Source: Oscillospiraceae bacterium
GTDB lineage: Bacteria > Bacillota > Clostridia > Oscillospirales > Oscillospiraceae
Reading direction: 5' to 3'
Length of the DNA stretch: 58,168 bases
Assembly (NCBI GenBank): GCA_017461585.1
Contig: JAFTYM010000043.1
Coordinates: 1-58,168 of the forward strand
Each line of letters opens with the position of its first letter. Within the stretch, counting starts at the first letter, position 1. The translations under genes were made by a program, and so were the position numbers. The notes under the pieces are model-generated. The model was not told the DNA's origin. It saw only the letters and a list, made by a program, of their open reading frames with translations, and searched no databases. Below, in pieces: positions 7,941 to 15,665 of the stretch.

Positions 7941-9026
7941 TCAAAGGGATATCATACCGCACTGAAGCATACTGTCGGTAATTGCGAGAGCTGCTGCCGC
8001 TTCAATGCAGGGGACAGCTCGCGGGACGATACAGGGGTCGTGGCGACCGTTTATGGTCAGCTTTTCGTCTGCCATTTTAGAAAGACTTACACTATCCTGC
8101 TCTCTGAAAATTGAGGGGGTGGGTTTAATTGCAACACGGAAAACTATGGACATTCCCGAGGAAATGCCGCCTAAAATTCCGCCATGATTATTTGTTGTTG
8201 TAACTATATTGCCGTCTTTTACGGTATATGGGTCGTTGTGCTCACTTCCGAACATGGAAGCTGCCTCAAAGCCGGCACCGAACTCAATACCGCGAACGGC
8301 TGGAATGCCGAAAACTGCAGAGGAAATGCGGTTTTCAAGACCGTCGAACATAGGCTCGCCCACGCCCACGGGCATACCAGTTACGATGCACTCGATAATT
8401 CCGCCCACGCTGTCGCCATTTTCCTTTGCAGACAGTATTTCCTGCTGCATTTTTTCGCCTGCAGCGTCATCAATTACGGGAAAAGTTTTTGAGGAAACCG
8501 CTTTGAGTTCCTCGATATTATCTTCGCCGTTTACATCGTCAATGCCGTGGATTGATTTAATGTGGGCATAGACGTTTATGCCATGAGTCTTCAAAAGCTG
8601 CAGACATATTCCGCCTGCTCCGCATAATGGAGCGGTGAGACGACCTGAGAAATGACCGCCGCCGGAAACATCCTGAAATCCCTTGTATTTTACATGAGAT
8701 GTGAAATCTGCATGGGAAGGACGGGGAACGTCGCGTATTTCGGAATAATCAGAAGATCTGACATTTGTGTTTCTTATGATAGCGGCAAGTGGCGCTCCGC
8801 AGGTGGTGTCAGCAACGAGTCCTGACAGAAACTCCAATGCATCAGCCTCAGAGCGGGCTGTGGACAGCTTGTTTTTTCCCGGTGCACGGCGAGCCATGAA
8901 AGAGCCCAGCTCATCCATGTCTATTTTAAAGCCTGCAGGCAGTCCGTCCAGAGAAAAGCCGATAGCGGCAGAGTGTGACTGACCGAATATGGAAAGTTTT
9001 AAAATGTTGCCGTAGCAGCTGCTCAT
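7941..9026 (-). CDS. aroC: chorismate synthase
   Basis: Converts EPSP to chorismate with reduced FMN, the last common step. The 361-residue length is normal. The N-terminal GQSHSAAIGFSLDGLPAG holds the catalytic His, RAPGKNKLSTARSEAD is the Arg-rich phosphate/FMN site, NHGGILGGISSG and GRHDPCIVPRAVP are the two further family signatures. The start overlaps the aroA stop by 4 nt (ATGA), so translation is coupled. Confidence 0.96.
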   Translation of the reverse strand: MSSCYGNILKLSIFGQSHSAAIGFSLDGLPAGFKIDMDELGSFMARRAPGKNKLSTARSEADALEFLSGLVADTTCGAPLAAIIRNTNVRSSDYSEIRDVPRPSHADFTSHVKYKGFQDVSGGGHFSGRLTAPLCGAGGICLQLLKTHGINVYAHIKSIHGIDDVNGEDNIEELKAVSSKTFPVIDDAAGEKMQQEILSAKENGDSVGGIIECIVTGMPVGVGEPMFDGLENRISSAVFGIPAVRGIEFGAGFEAASMFGSEHNDPYTVKDGNIVTTTNNHGGILGGISSGMSIVFRVAIKPTPSIFREQDSVSLSKMADEKLTINGRHDPCIVPRAVPCIEAAAALAITDSMLQCGMISL

Positions 9027-10294
9027 ACAGTTTCCAGCCTTTCTATTTTACCACCCATGCTCTCAAAATCATCCCAGAATGCGGGATATGATTTGCTTAC
9101 GCATTGAGCGCCTTTTACGGTGACAGAGTCTGTGCATATAACAGATGCGCAGGCTGCGGACATTGCAATTCTGTGGTCGCCGCAGGAATCAATAACGCCG
9201 CCCTTTAATGTACCTGAGCCGTTTATGATGAGCTTGTCGGGATACTCTGTGATGTCAGCGCCAAGCGCTTTCAGCATCTCCGTTACAGAGTGGAGACGGT
9301 CACTTTCCTTCATGCGAAGTCTGCCTGCGTGTGTGAATTTTGTCGTACCCTCTGCAGAGGCAGCCACAACAGCCAAAACGGGAACGAGATCGGGAATATC
9401 CGCTGCGTTTATAACAATACCGTGAAGCTTTTCGAAAGACACGGTGACGGTGTCAGGGGTTGTTGTAACGGATGCGCCGAATCTTCGGAGAATACGGACG
9501 ATACGTTTGTCCTTCTGAGAGGACTTGTGGTTAAGACCTGTGCAGATAACGCTCTTTTTGGAAAGAGCGCCCATAGACAGCCAAAAGGCTGCGTTTGACC
9601 AGTCGCCCTCAGCCTTTACATACTCAGGTAAGGAGTATACCTGATTTCCGGGGACGATGAATTTGTCTTCTTCGAAAATAATGTTGATGCCTGACTGAGA
9701 GAGCGCATCGAGAGTCATCTGAATGTAGCCTACGGACTCAAGGTCGCCTTCAATGTGAATTATGCTGTCACCATTTAAAAGGGGCAGGGCAAAGAGCAGA
9801 CCGCTGAAATACTGGGAGGAGATATTTCCGGGAAGAGAATACTCACCAGGGGTGAGCTGAGAAGCACAATGGAGAATATTGTGAGTGTCGTTTTTAATTC
9901 TGCAGCCATGGTTTATAAGCTGGTCTGTCAGCGGAGTGATGGGGCGCTCAGGCAGACGGCCTGTCATGTAAAAACGGGCATCTGCACCTAAAGCTGCGGC
10001 AACAGGCAGGAGAAAACGCAGGGTAGAGCCGCTGTCGCTGCAGTTTAAAAGAGGGTCTGCGGGGATGGTTCCCGCAGGTGTTATCTCATAGCACTTGTCA
10101 TTTCTCTTTATGGAAGCACCCAGCGCGCAAAGACAGCGGGCAGTTGCCTCTATATCGTTGGAGGTATCGGGGCAGTAAATTGTTACGGGGCTTTTAGAAA
10201 GGGCGGCACAGATAAGAAGTCTGTGTACGTGAGATTTTGAATTGATAGCGTGAATACATCCGCCTATTTGGGAGGGGGTGATCTTTACTTCCAT
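9023..10294 (-). CDS. aroA: 5-enolpyruvylshikimate-3-phosphate synthase
   Basis: Transfers the enolpyruvyl group of PEP to shikimate-3-phosphate. The 423-residue chain has the two-lobe EPSP synthase layout: NSKSHVHRLLICAALS (Lys and Ser/Arg of the S3P site) near the N terminus, DSGSTLRFLLPVAAAL in the PEP/S3P loop, RPITPL, EGDWSNAAFWL, and the C-terminal MKESDRLHSV and DHRIAMSAA. The loop that reads NAGTAMRP in class I enzymes reads DSGSTLRF here, so the enzyme is not a textbook class I type. It overlaps aroB by 10 nt and aroC by 4 nt. Confidence 0.95.
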   Translation of the reverse strand: MEVKITPSQIGGCIHAINSKSHVHRLLICAALSKSPVTIYCPDTSNDIEATARCLCALGASIKRNDKCYEITPAGTIPADPLLNCSDSGSTLRFLLPVAAALGADARFYMTGRLPERPITPLTDQLINHGCRIKNDTHNILHCASQLTPGEYSLPGNISSQYFSGLLFALPLLNGDSIIHIEGDLESVGYIQMTLDALSQSGINIIFEEDKFIVPGNQVYSLPEYVKAEGDWSNAAFWLSMGALSKKSVICTGLNHKSSQKDKRIVRILRRFGASVTTTPDTVTVSFEKLHGIVINAADIPDLVPVLAVVAASAEGTTKFTHAGRLRMKESDRLHSVTEMLKALGADITEYPDKLIINGSGTLKGGVIDSCGDHRIAMSAACASVICTDSVTVKGAQCVSKSYPAFWDDFESMGGKIERLETV

Positions 10295-11349
10295 GTTTCC
10301 ACTCCTGTTAAGATAAACTGTTTAAAATCTTCTATAGTCATTTTGAAGAGCTTGCTCTTGCCAAAGCTTACGGGGATGACAGCGGTGATGCTGCTGCCTG
10401 TACGCTTTTTGTCGCTTACAAAGCGGGGAAGAAACTCTTCTTTTGTGTAGCCGTGGTTAAGGGTAAAACCAAAGCTTTTTATAAGCTCAACGATGCGGTC
10501 ACTTGTGTCTTTGGTGCACATTCCTGCATTTTGTGCACTTTCGGAAATTATTGCCATGCCCATTGCGACTGCTCTGCCGTGGGATACACCGAAATTGCTC
10601 AGCTTTTCTATAACATGACCTGCTGTGTGACCGAGATTCAAAAGCTGCCGCATACCGCGGTCAAACTCGTCTCCGTTAACGACATCGCGCTTCATGGAAA
10701 CGCAGGTGGAGATGACGTAGTCTACATCAAAATCTAATCTTTGCTTCTCAAGGTGCTCAAGAAGCTCTGCGTTGCCCAGACAGCCGTATTTTATTACTTC
10801 TGCACAGCCGTCAAGAAAAATATCGGCAGGCAGGGTTTTGAGTGCGTCCGTGTCGCAGAGGACTAAGTGCGGCTGGTAAAATGCACCGCAGAGATTTTTG
10901 CCGCGAGGCAGGTCAATGGCTGTCTTGCCGCCGACAGATGAGTCTACCATTGCCAAAAGCGTTGTGGGTATCTGCACAAGGTTTATGCCTCGCAGATATG
11001 TGGCTGCTGCAAAGCCTGCAAGGTCGCCTGTTACTCCACCGCCGAGAGCGACGATAACATCGCTTCGGGAAAGGTCAGATTCTGCCAGAAAGTTTATAAG
11101 GTCAACGTATGTAGCTGCGCACTTTGAACTCTCTCCATGGGGGAATACATATTTGAAAACTTCTATGCCTTCGTCCGCAATGGACTTTTTGACAGCTTCG
11201 GCATAGAGCTTATCTACATTGTCGTCAGTAACGATGACACATTTTTCTGCGGAAAAAAGAGAAGAGACCTCTTTGCCTGCGGTATCCATCAGCCCTGAGC
11301 CGATGCGTACCTCATAGGCACGGGAGGCATTTACTGTTATGGTGTTCAT
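10285..11349 (-). CDS. aroB: 3-dehydroquinate synthase
   Basis: Cyclises DAHP to 3-dehydroquinate, step 2, using NAD and a divalent metal. The 354-residue length is typical. GGGVTGDLAGFAAATYLRG is the NAD/phosphate-binding core, DSSVGGKTAIDLP the substrate loop, and the metal ligands are the Glu in GCAEVIKYG and the His residues in LNLGHTAGHVIE and the following SHGRAVAMG. The tyrA stop and aroB start share one base (TAATG), so translation is coupled, and the 3' end overlaps aroA by 10 nt. Confidence 0.96.
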   Translation of the reverse strand: MNTITVNASRAYEVRIGSGLMDTAGKEVSSLFSAEKCVIVTDDNVDKLYAEAVKKSIADEGIEVFKYVFPHGESSKCAATYVDLINFLAESDLSRSDVIVALGGGVTGDLAGFAAATYLRGINLVQIPTTLLAMVDSSVGGKTAIDLPRGKNLCGAFYQPHLVLCDTDALKTLPADIFLDGCAEVIKYGCLGNAELLEHLEKQRLDFDVDYVISTCVSMKRDVVNGDEFDRGMRQLLNLGHTAGHVIEKLSNFGVSHGRAVAMGMAIISESAQNAGMCTKDTSDRIVELIKSFGFTLNHGYTKEEFLPRFVSDKKRTGSSITAVIPVSFGKSKLFKMTIEDFKQFILTGVETWK

Positions 11350-12179
11350 TAACCGTCGATCTCCTTTTTAAGATTTGCGCCGTCTGCCAAAAGCTGTTCC
11401 AGCGTCGCGCGGTCACTTCTTTCGAGTGCATCTTTATATTTTACCAGTTCATTTACGATGGTGTCTATCTCAAAAATCATATTATCGCGGTTATTTAAGA
11501 ATAATTCAGCCCACATGATGGGGTTGAGCCACGCAACACGGGTAAGGTCGCGGTAGCTGCCTGCGGAAAAGCCCTTATGGACTTTCGCTGTTGGACTTTT
11601 TATGTATGCGTTTGATACAACGTGAGCAAGCTGGGATGTAAAGGCGATAACGGTGTCGTGCTCTTTTGCCGTTGTGACGGAGATGCTGCCGAAGCCCAAA
11701 GGCTCAAGGATGGTTTTTACTCTGTCAAATAAGGTTATGTCGTCGTATACAGGGGGGACTATGACCATGGGAGCACCGCGGAAAAGATCGGGATTGCTGG
11801 CTCTGTAGCCTGAGTGGTGCGTGCCTGCCATGGGGTGACCGCCCACATACAGGAAACCGTGCTCTGCGGCTGCTTCAAAGCCTGCCTTGCACACCTCTTC
11901 CTTTGTACCGCAGCAGTCTATAACAAGACCTGTCTTTGAAAAGTGAGGTCCGTTGTTTCTGATGTATTCCGCTGCGTCTTTCGGAAAAATGGCGATGAGA
12001 ACGAGGTCACAATCCTTGAGGTTTGTCTCATTAAGCTCCCCTGCAGCGCCGCCTGACATAATGGCGAAAGACAGTATGCTGCTGTCTGTGTCGTATGCCA
12101 AAACCGTGTGTCCTGCTGCGCTGTATGCCTTGGCGATGGAACCGCCTATAAGTCCTAAACCGACTACTCCCACTGTCAT
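11349..12179 (-). CDS. tyrA: prephenate dehydrogenase
   Basis: Oxidises prephenate to 4-hydroxyphenylpyruvate, the tyrosine branch. The 276-residue protein has an N-terminal Rossmann fold (VGLGLIGGSIAKAY, with D30 after the second strand suggesting NAD preference), the GGHPMAGTHHSGY substrate loop, TSQLAHVVSNAY, and an all-helical C-terminal dimerisation domain including SYRDLTRVA. It has no chorismate mutase domain and no ACT domain, unlike many tyrA products, so the protein itself shows no feedback site. GGAG precedes the ATG, which is 13 nt after aroF. Confidence 0.94.
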   Translation of the reverse strand: MTVGVVGLGLIGGSIAKAYSAAGHTVLAYDTDSSILSFAIMSGGAAGELNETNLKDCDLVLIAIFPKDAAEYIRNNGPHFSKTGLVIDCCGTKEEVCKAGFEAAAEHGFLYVGGHPMAGTHHSGYRASNPDLFRGAPMVIVPPVYDDITLFDRVKTILEPLGFGSISVTTAKEHDTVIAFTSQLAHVVSNAYIKSPTAKVHKGFSAGSYRDLTRVAWLNPIMWAELFLNNRDNMIFEIDTIVNELVKYKDALERSDRATLEQLLADGANLKKEIDG

Positions 12180-12192
12180 GGTTATCTACTCC

Positions 12193-13191
12193 TTAAAATA
12201 CTGTACGTATTGTTGCAATTTTCTTTGAAAGGTCGTCAAACTGCTCAGGCGTAAGAGACTGGGCACCGTCGCAGAGTGCGTTGATTGGGTCGTTGTGTAC
12301 TTCTATCATAAGTCCGTCTGCTCCGCAGGCTGCCGCTGCCATGGACATGGGCGGAACAAGCTTTGCGATGCCTGATGCGTGGCTGGGGTCAACGATAACG
12401 GGAAGATGTGTCATTTCGTGGAGCATGGGAACAGCGGAAATGTCGAGTGTATTTCTTGTAGCTGTTTCAAATGTGCGGATGCCGCGTTCGCAGAGGATGA
12501 CGTTGGGGTTGCCCTGAGCGAGGATGTACTCGGCGCTCATTAAAAGCTCGTTGAGAGTGTTTGCAAGACCGCGCTTTAAGAGTACGGGCTTTCCAAATTT
12601 GCCCACTTCCTTTAAAAGTTCGAAGTTCTGCATGTTTCTGGCACCCACCTGAATAACGTCTACGTCTTTGAAGAGGGGGAGGTGAGATGCGTCCATAAGC
12701 TCTGTTACGATGGGAAGACCTGTCTTTTCCTTGGCTTTAAGGAGAAGCTCAATGCCGTCACCGCGGAGTCCCTGAAAAGCATAGGGAGATGTACGGGGTT
12801 TAAATGCACCGCCGCGAAGCATGTTTGCGCCGCTTTCTTTTACTCTTTCTGCGATGGTTGTAAGCTGTTCTTCGGATTCAACAGAGCAGGGACCGGCGAT
12901 AATAGCGAAATTGCCGCCGCCGATCTTAACGCCGTCAATGTCGATCACGGAGTCATCGGGATGGAATTTACGGCTGCACTGCTTATAGGGCTCTGAAACG
13001 CGCTTTACGGAGTCTACGATGGAAAGACTTTCAACCAGAGAGACGTCGAGATGATTTGTGTCGCCTACAAGTCCCAATACTGTATATTCGCTGCCCACGG
13101 AGAGGTGGACTTCGATGCCCTGTGTTTTGAACCAGCTGATAAGGTGGTCACGCTGCTGCTCTGTGGTGTTGGGTTTTAATACGGTTATCAT
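12193..13191 (-). CDS. aroF: DAHP synthase, type I-beta, with N-terminal regulatory domain
   Basis: Condenses PEP and erythrose 4-phosphate to DAHP, the entry step. The 332-residue chain has a ferredoxin-like N-terminal domain (about 1-70), as in the Thermotoga maritima enzyme, where that domain mediates feedback by aromatic amino acids. The TIM-barrel follows with GPCSVES, KPRTSPYAFQG (PEP/phosphate site), QVGARNMQNF and DPSHASG (metal site). The start at 13191 is chosen because GGAGG stands 8 nt before it; the in-frame ATG at 13206 contains that ribosome site. It is first in the operon, behind the Tyr/Phe leader. A second DAHP synthase of another subtype is at 42466. Confidence 0.95.
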   Translation of the reverse strand: MITVLKPNTTEQQRDHLISWFKTQGIEVHLSVGSEYTVLGLVGDTNHLDVSLVESLSIVDSVKRVSEPYKQCSRKFHPDDSVIDIDGVKIGGGNFAIIAGPCSVESEEQLTTIAERVKESGANMLRGGAFKPRTSPYAFQGLRGDGIELLLKAKEKTGLPIVTELMDASHLPLFKDVDVIQVGARNMQNFELLKEVGKFGKPVLLKRGLANTLNELLMSAEYILAQGNPNVILCERGIRTFETATRNTLDISAVPMLHEMTHLPVIVDPSHASGIAKLVPPMSMAAAACGADGLMIEVHNDPINALCDGAQSLTPEQFDDLSKKIATIRTVF

Positions 13192-13210
13192 GGTAAAATC
13201 CTCCATTAAT

Positions 13211-13237
13211 TAAAATAAGACCGCACTTTGTGCGGCC
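13211..13237 (-). terminator. attenuator terminator in the aro leader
   Basis: On the minus strand the hairpin CCGCAC-AAA-GTGCGG (13221-13235, with an outer G-C pair) is followed by TCTTATTTTAATT, an imperfect U-tract. It lies between the leader peptide and aroF, so read-through must be permitted for the operon to be expressed. Its 5' arm (13227-13236) pairs with 13290-13299 in 9 of 10 positions, an alternative antiterminator. Confidence 0.8.
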
Positions 13238-13305
13238 TTACGGTTTACTGAAATTATCTTCAAAAGAGAAATAACAATCACTGTAATTTGCAGCACAAAT
13301 AGCTT

Positions 13306-13365
13306 TTACTTGTTTCTAAAGTAAAAGTAATAATAGTATGCAAATCTGATAGCAGACATTGTCAT
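13306..13365 (-). CDS. Tyr/Phe-rich attenuation leader peptide of the aro operon
   Basis: A 19-codon reading frame, MTMSAIRFAYYYYFYFRNK, with GGAGA eight to nine bases before the ATG. Codons 10-13 are Tyr (TAC TAT TAT TAC), then Phe, Tyr, Phe: eight of 19 residues are Phe or Tyr, the end products of the operon it precedes. The gene is too short for routine gene calls. It works by being translated: when charged tRNA-Tyr or tRNA-Phe is scarce the ribosome stalls in the run and covers ATTTGCA (13339-13345), which otherwise pairs with TGCAAAT (13286-13292). That leaves 13290-13299 free to pair with the terminator's 5' arm. A ribosome that reaches the stop covers part of 13290-13299 and allows termination. 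The design matches pheL of enteric bacteria. Sequence and pairings are seen; the mechanism is inferred. Confidence 0.88.
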   Translation of the reverse strand: MTMSAIRFAYYYYFYFRNK

Positions 13366-13398
13366 GAAATGCTTCTCCGTGAAAAAAGATTTGAGACT

Positions 13399-13427
13399 AT
13401 TTAACACCCAAAACCTTGATATGTCAA
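13399..13427 (-). promoter_or_regulatory. promoter of the aro operon
   Basis: On the minus strand TTGACA (13422-13427), 17 nt, TTAAAT (13399-13404). Predicted start near 13392, which gives a 5' part of about 27 nt before the leader peptide ATG. The -35 box is inside the palindrome 13410-13433. Confidence 0.7.
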
Positions 13428-13433
13428 GGTTTT
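13410..13433. promoter_or_regulatory. palindrome over the aro -35 box
   Basis: Arms AAAACCTTGA and TCAAGGTTTT are perfect complements with TATG between. On the plus strand it is followed by TT, so it also resembles a weak terminator, but no rightward gene ends here. Its overlap with the -35 box suggests a repressor operator. It may also end read-through from degV. Confidence 0.5.
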
Positions 13434-13449
13434 TTGCTAATTTTCTTTA

Positions 13450-13493
13450 AATTGTTAAAGAAACCACCGCCCCTTATAAAGTGACGGTGGTTT
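13450..13493 (-). terminator. terminator of degV
   Basis: Stem AAACCACCG/CGGTGGTTT (13461-13469 with 13485-13493), followed on the minus strand by TTTCTTTAAC. It lies 12 nt past the degV stop. Confidence 0.7.
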
Positions 13494-13504
13494 GCAAGTT
13501 ATTT

Positions 13505-14377
13505 TTATCTATGCTTGCCGAGGAAGAACAGAGCGATTGTGCCGGGACCGGAGTGTGCGCCGATAACAGGACCGATGGTGCTGATTACAACCTCGGGAAC
13601 GCCAAGCTGCTCCTTGATCATGTTTGCAAGGTCAACAGCTTCACTCTCGCAGTCACCATGGCTGATGTAAACATAGTTCTTCTCTTCTTCAATAAGAGTT
13701 TCCTGCATCTGGGCAAGGAGAGCCTTGATAGAAGCTTTTCTGCCTCTTGCCTTTGCAACGTTTATAAGGTGACCTTCTTCGTCAACGTGCAGAATAGGCT
13801 TGATGTTGAGAACAGAACCGACGATAGCGGTAGCTGCGGAAACGCGGCCGCCTCTTTTCAGGTGGAACAGGTCGTCAACTGTGAACCATGCGCAAACATC
13901 ATGACGCTTTTTGTCAAGATACTCACACAGAGCGTCAAATTCCATGCCTTCGTCGCGTTTGTCACATGCCATGATAACGAACATACCCTGACCGAAAGAA
14001 GCCATGAGAGAGTCTACTGCATAAGCCTTTCTGTCGGGGAACTCTTCTGTAAGCTCGGAGAAAGCTACCTGAGCTGCGCTGATGGTGCTTGTAAGACCGG
14101 AGGAAAGACCGATGTAGAGAATGTCCTTGCCCTCTTCCATAAAGGGACGTGCAGCCTCTTTGAGCTGCTCAGGATTGAGCGCTGATGTGCTTGCTGTTTC
14201 GCCTGAACGCAGCTTGGCATAAAACTCCTTGGAGGTCATGTTGCGCTCGTCGGGGTAATGGGGGAAGGAAGCATCGCCCATAGTAACTGTCATGGGGATG
14301 ACATGGATGTTTCTGCTCTCTACCAAAGACTGAGGAAGATCGCCTGCGGAATCGGTAATGATTACATAATTGCTCAT
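13505..14377 (-). CDS. DegV family fatty-acid-binding protein, copy 1
   Basis: A 290-residue DegV protein. Members bind long-chain fatty acids; in Firmicutes those named FakB hand them to the FakA kinase. Motifs: DSAGDLPQSLVE near the N terminus, STSALNPEQL, GLSSGLTSTISAA (fatty-acid carboxyl pocket), KRGGRVS and a C-terminal GPVIGAHSGPGTIALFF. AGGAGA fixes the ATG at 14377; an ATG 36 nt upstream has no ribosome site. It is a single-gene unit with its own promoter and terminator. No fakA lies in the window. A second DegV gene is at 38553, and two FakB proteins with different acyl preference per genome are common. Confidence 0.92.
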   Translation of the reverse strand: MSNYVIITDSAGDLPQSLVESRNIHVIPMTVTMGDASFPHYPDERNMTSKEFYAKLRSGETASTSALNPEQLKEAARPFMEEGKDILYIGLSSGLTSTISAAQVAFSELTEEFPDRKAYAVDSLMASFGQGMFVIMACDKRDEGMEFDALCEYLDKKRHDVCAWFTVDDLFHLKRGGRVSAATAIVGSVLNIKPILHVDEEGHLINVAKARGRKASIKALLAQMQETLIEEEKNYVYISHGDCESEAVDLANMIKEQLGVPEVVISTIGPVIGAHSGPGTIALFFLGKHR

Positions 14378-14442
14378 AGTAGTTCTCCTAAAAAAGTGGT
14401 AATTGTTATCCAATGAGATAATATTAAAAACAAGATGTTATA

Positions 14443-14471
14443 ATAATAGCTCGCAAGAGAGGAAATGTCAA
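14443..14471 (-). promoter_or_regulatory. promoter of degV copy 1
   Basis: On the minus strand TTGACA (14466-14471), 17 nt, TATTAT (14443-14448). A perfect 16-bp palindrome GTCAATAATTATTGAC (14467-14482) overlaps the -35 box and may be an operator. Confidence 0.75.
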
Positions 14472-14501
14472 TAATTATTGACCTTTCATTATAAACAAAT
14501 C

Positions 14502-14526
14502 AGCCGCATCACGGCAGGATGCGGCT
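14502..14526. other. hairpin in the degV/acyltransferase intergenic region
   Basis: Perfect 9-bp stem AGCCGCATC/GATGCGGCT with a 7-nt loop. It lies between two divergent promoters in a 380-base gap (14378-14756) that has no other gene. On the minus strand it is followed by GATTTGTTTATAA, a poor terminator tail. No role can be assigned. Confidence 0.5.
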
Positions 14527-14670
14527 AAAAGGGGAAACATATAACGATACAACAGTCTTATTTATAAACTCATTGTAGCGGTATACACAGAAACTGAGAA
14601 GCGGGAGAGGGGGATATTTTTAAGATTCTATTTAAATTTTCGGCAAATTGTACAAAATTGAGTGAATGTT

Positions 14671-14699
14671 TTGACAACAGGCTATAGAGCTGATACACT
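14671..14699 (+). promoter_or_regulatory. promoter of the acyltransferase-like gene
   Basis: TTGACA (14671-14676), 17 nt, TACACT (14694-14699); transcript leader of about 50 nt. Confidence 0.65.
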
Positions 14700-14756
14700 A
14701 TATTAGTTAAAAGAGTAAAACAAAACAGATTAACAAATAAGGGGAATTTAATTTAT

Positions 14757-15617
14757 ATGAGATGCGACGGAATTAAAGTTAAAAATTGCGATCCCATGTA
14801 CGCGCTTATTCCTTACTTCCTTACAAAGCGTTATGACGCCATGAATATGACGACTATCGACATTCCCGTTGAGCCTTTGAAGAAGTACATAAATGAAAAG
14901 CGCAAAGAGGGAAGGCCTATAAGCCACCTTGCTCTTGTTCTCGCAGCATACATCAGAACAGCCGCACAGTTTCCGCTGATAAACCGTTTTATCGGTAATA
15001 AGAGCGTATATCAGCACAACGACTTTACTGTATCCATGGTCGTTCTTCGCCACAACTCCAACGACGACACAATGGCAAAAATCAGCTTTGAGATGGCAGA
15101 CGATATTTTCGAGGTTCAGAGAAAGATCGACGAGTTTGTTGAGAGCAACAGAAGCGATGCAGATCAGAGCCTTGACAAGATCATGCGTATTATTCAGGGC
15201 ATTCCCGGCGTTATGGGACTTGCAATTGCGGCTCTGCGCTTTATGGATAAGCACGGTCTTCTGCCCAGAGCAATTGTTGATGTCAGCCCGTTCCACGCAA
15301 GCCTTCTTATCTCCAACCTCGCAAGTATCCGCACAAACCACATTTATCACCATGTTTACCAGTTCGGTACCACAAGCGTAGGTATCACAATGGGCAACAT
15401 GCGTGAGGTGCCCAAGAGAAAGGGCGGCATTATCGTTCACGAGAAGTGTATTCCTCTCGGTGTTGTTATGGACGAGCGTATCTGCAGCGGTCACTACTTT
15501 GCAAGAGCATTCCAGGCTCTTAAGGGCTATCTTGCAGCTCCCTCCACATTGGAAGGCCCTCCCACCTTTGAGGTTATCGAAAAGGAAGAGGCTGCAAAAA
15601 TCTCCCAGACGATCTAA
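14757..15617 (+). CDS. stand-alone acyltransferase-fold protein (2-oxoacid dehydrogenase E2 catalytic-like)
   Basis: A 286-residue protein that resembles the catalytic domain of dihydrolipoamide acyltransferases and chloramphenicol acetyltransferase, but has no lipoyl or peripheral-subunit-binding domain. Recognisable parts are an N-terminal RPISHLALVLAAYIRT (the domain's first helix), SPFHASLLISNLASI, FGTTSVGITMG and the C-terminal VVMDERICSGHYFARAF. In active E2 enzymes the last region reads DHR--DG with catalytic His and Asp; here the His is Glu and the Asp is Ser, so classical acyl transfer to lipoate or CoA seems unlikely. AAGGGGA lies 11 nt before the ATG. It is a single gene with its own promoter and terminator. 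No E1 or E3 gene is near. Confidence 0.7.
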   Translation: MRCDGIKVKNCDPMYALIPYFLTKRYDAMNMTTIDIPVEPLKKYINEKRKEGRPISHLALVLAAYIRTAAQFPLINRFIGNKSVYQHNDFTVSMVVLRHNSNDDTMAKISFEMADDIFEVQRKIDEFVESNRSDADQSLDKIMRIIQGIPGVMGLAIAALRFMDKHGLLPRAIVDVSPFHASLLISNLASIRTNHIYHHVYQFGTTSVGITMGNMREVPKRKGGIIVHEKCIPLGVVMDERICSGHYFARAFQALKGYLAAPSTLEGPPTFEVIEKEEAAKISQTI

Positions 15618-15623
15618 AAAACG

Positions 15624-15657
15624 AAATCCCTTCGAGAACTCTCGAAGGGATTTTTTT
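15624..15657. terminator. bidirectional terminator
   Basis: 14-bp stem AAATCCCTTCGAGA/TCTCGAAGGGATTT with T7 on the plus strand and a T-run on the minus strand. It ends the acyltransferase-like gene and tyrS, which converge here. Confidence 0.88.
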
Positions 15658-15665
15658 GCCTGATT

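Noticed and set aside
13207-13427. T-box riboswitch upstream of aroF
   Set aside because: The conserved GGGTGGNACCGCG-type element is absent; the leader is explained by the Tyr/Phe-coding peptide and attenuator.
13481-14185. 234-codon plus-strand frame over degV
   Set aside because: Antisense shadow of degV, without a ribosome site or domain.
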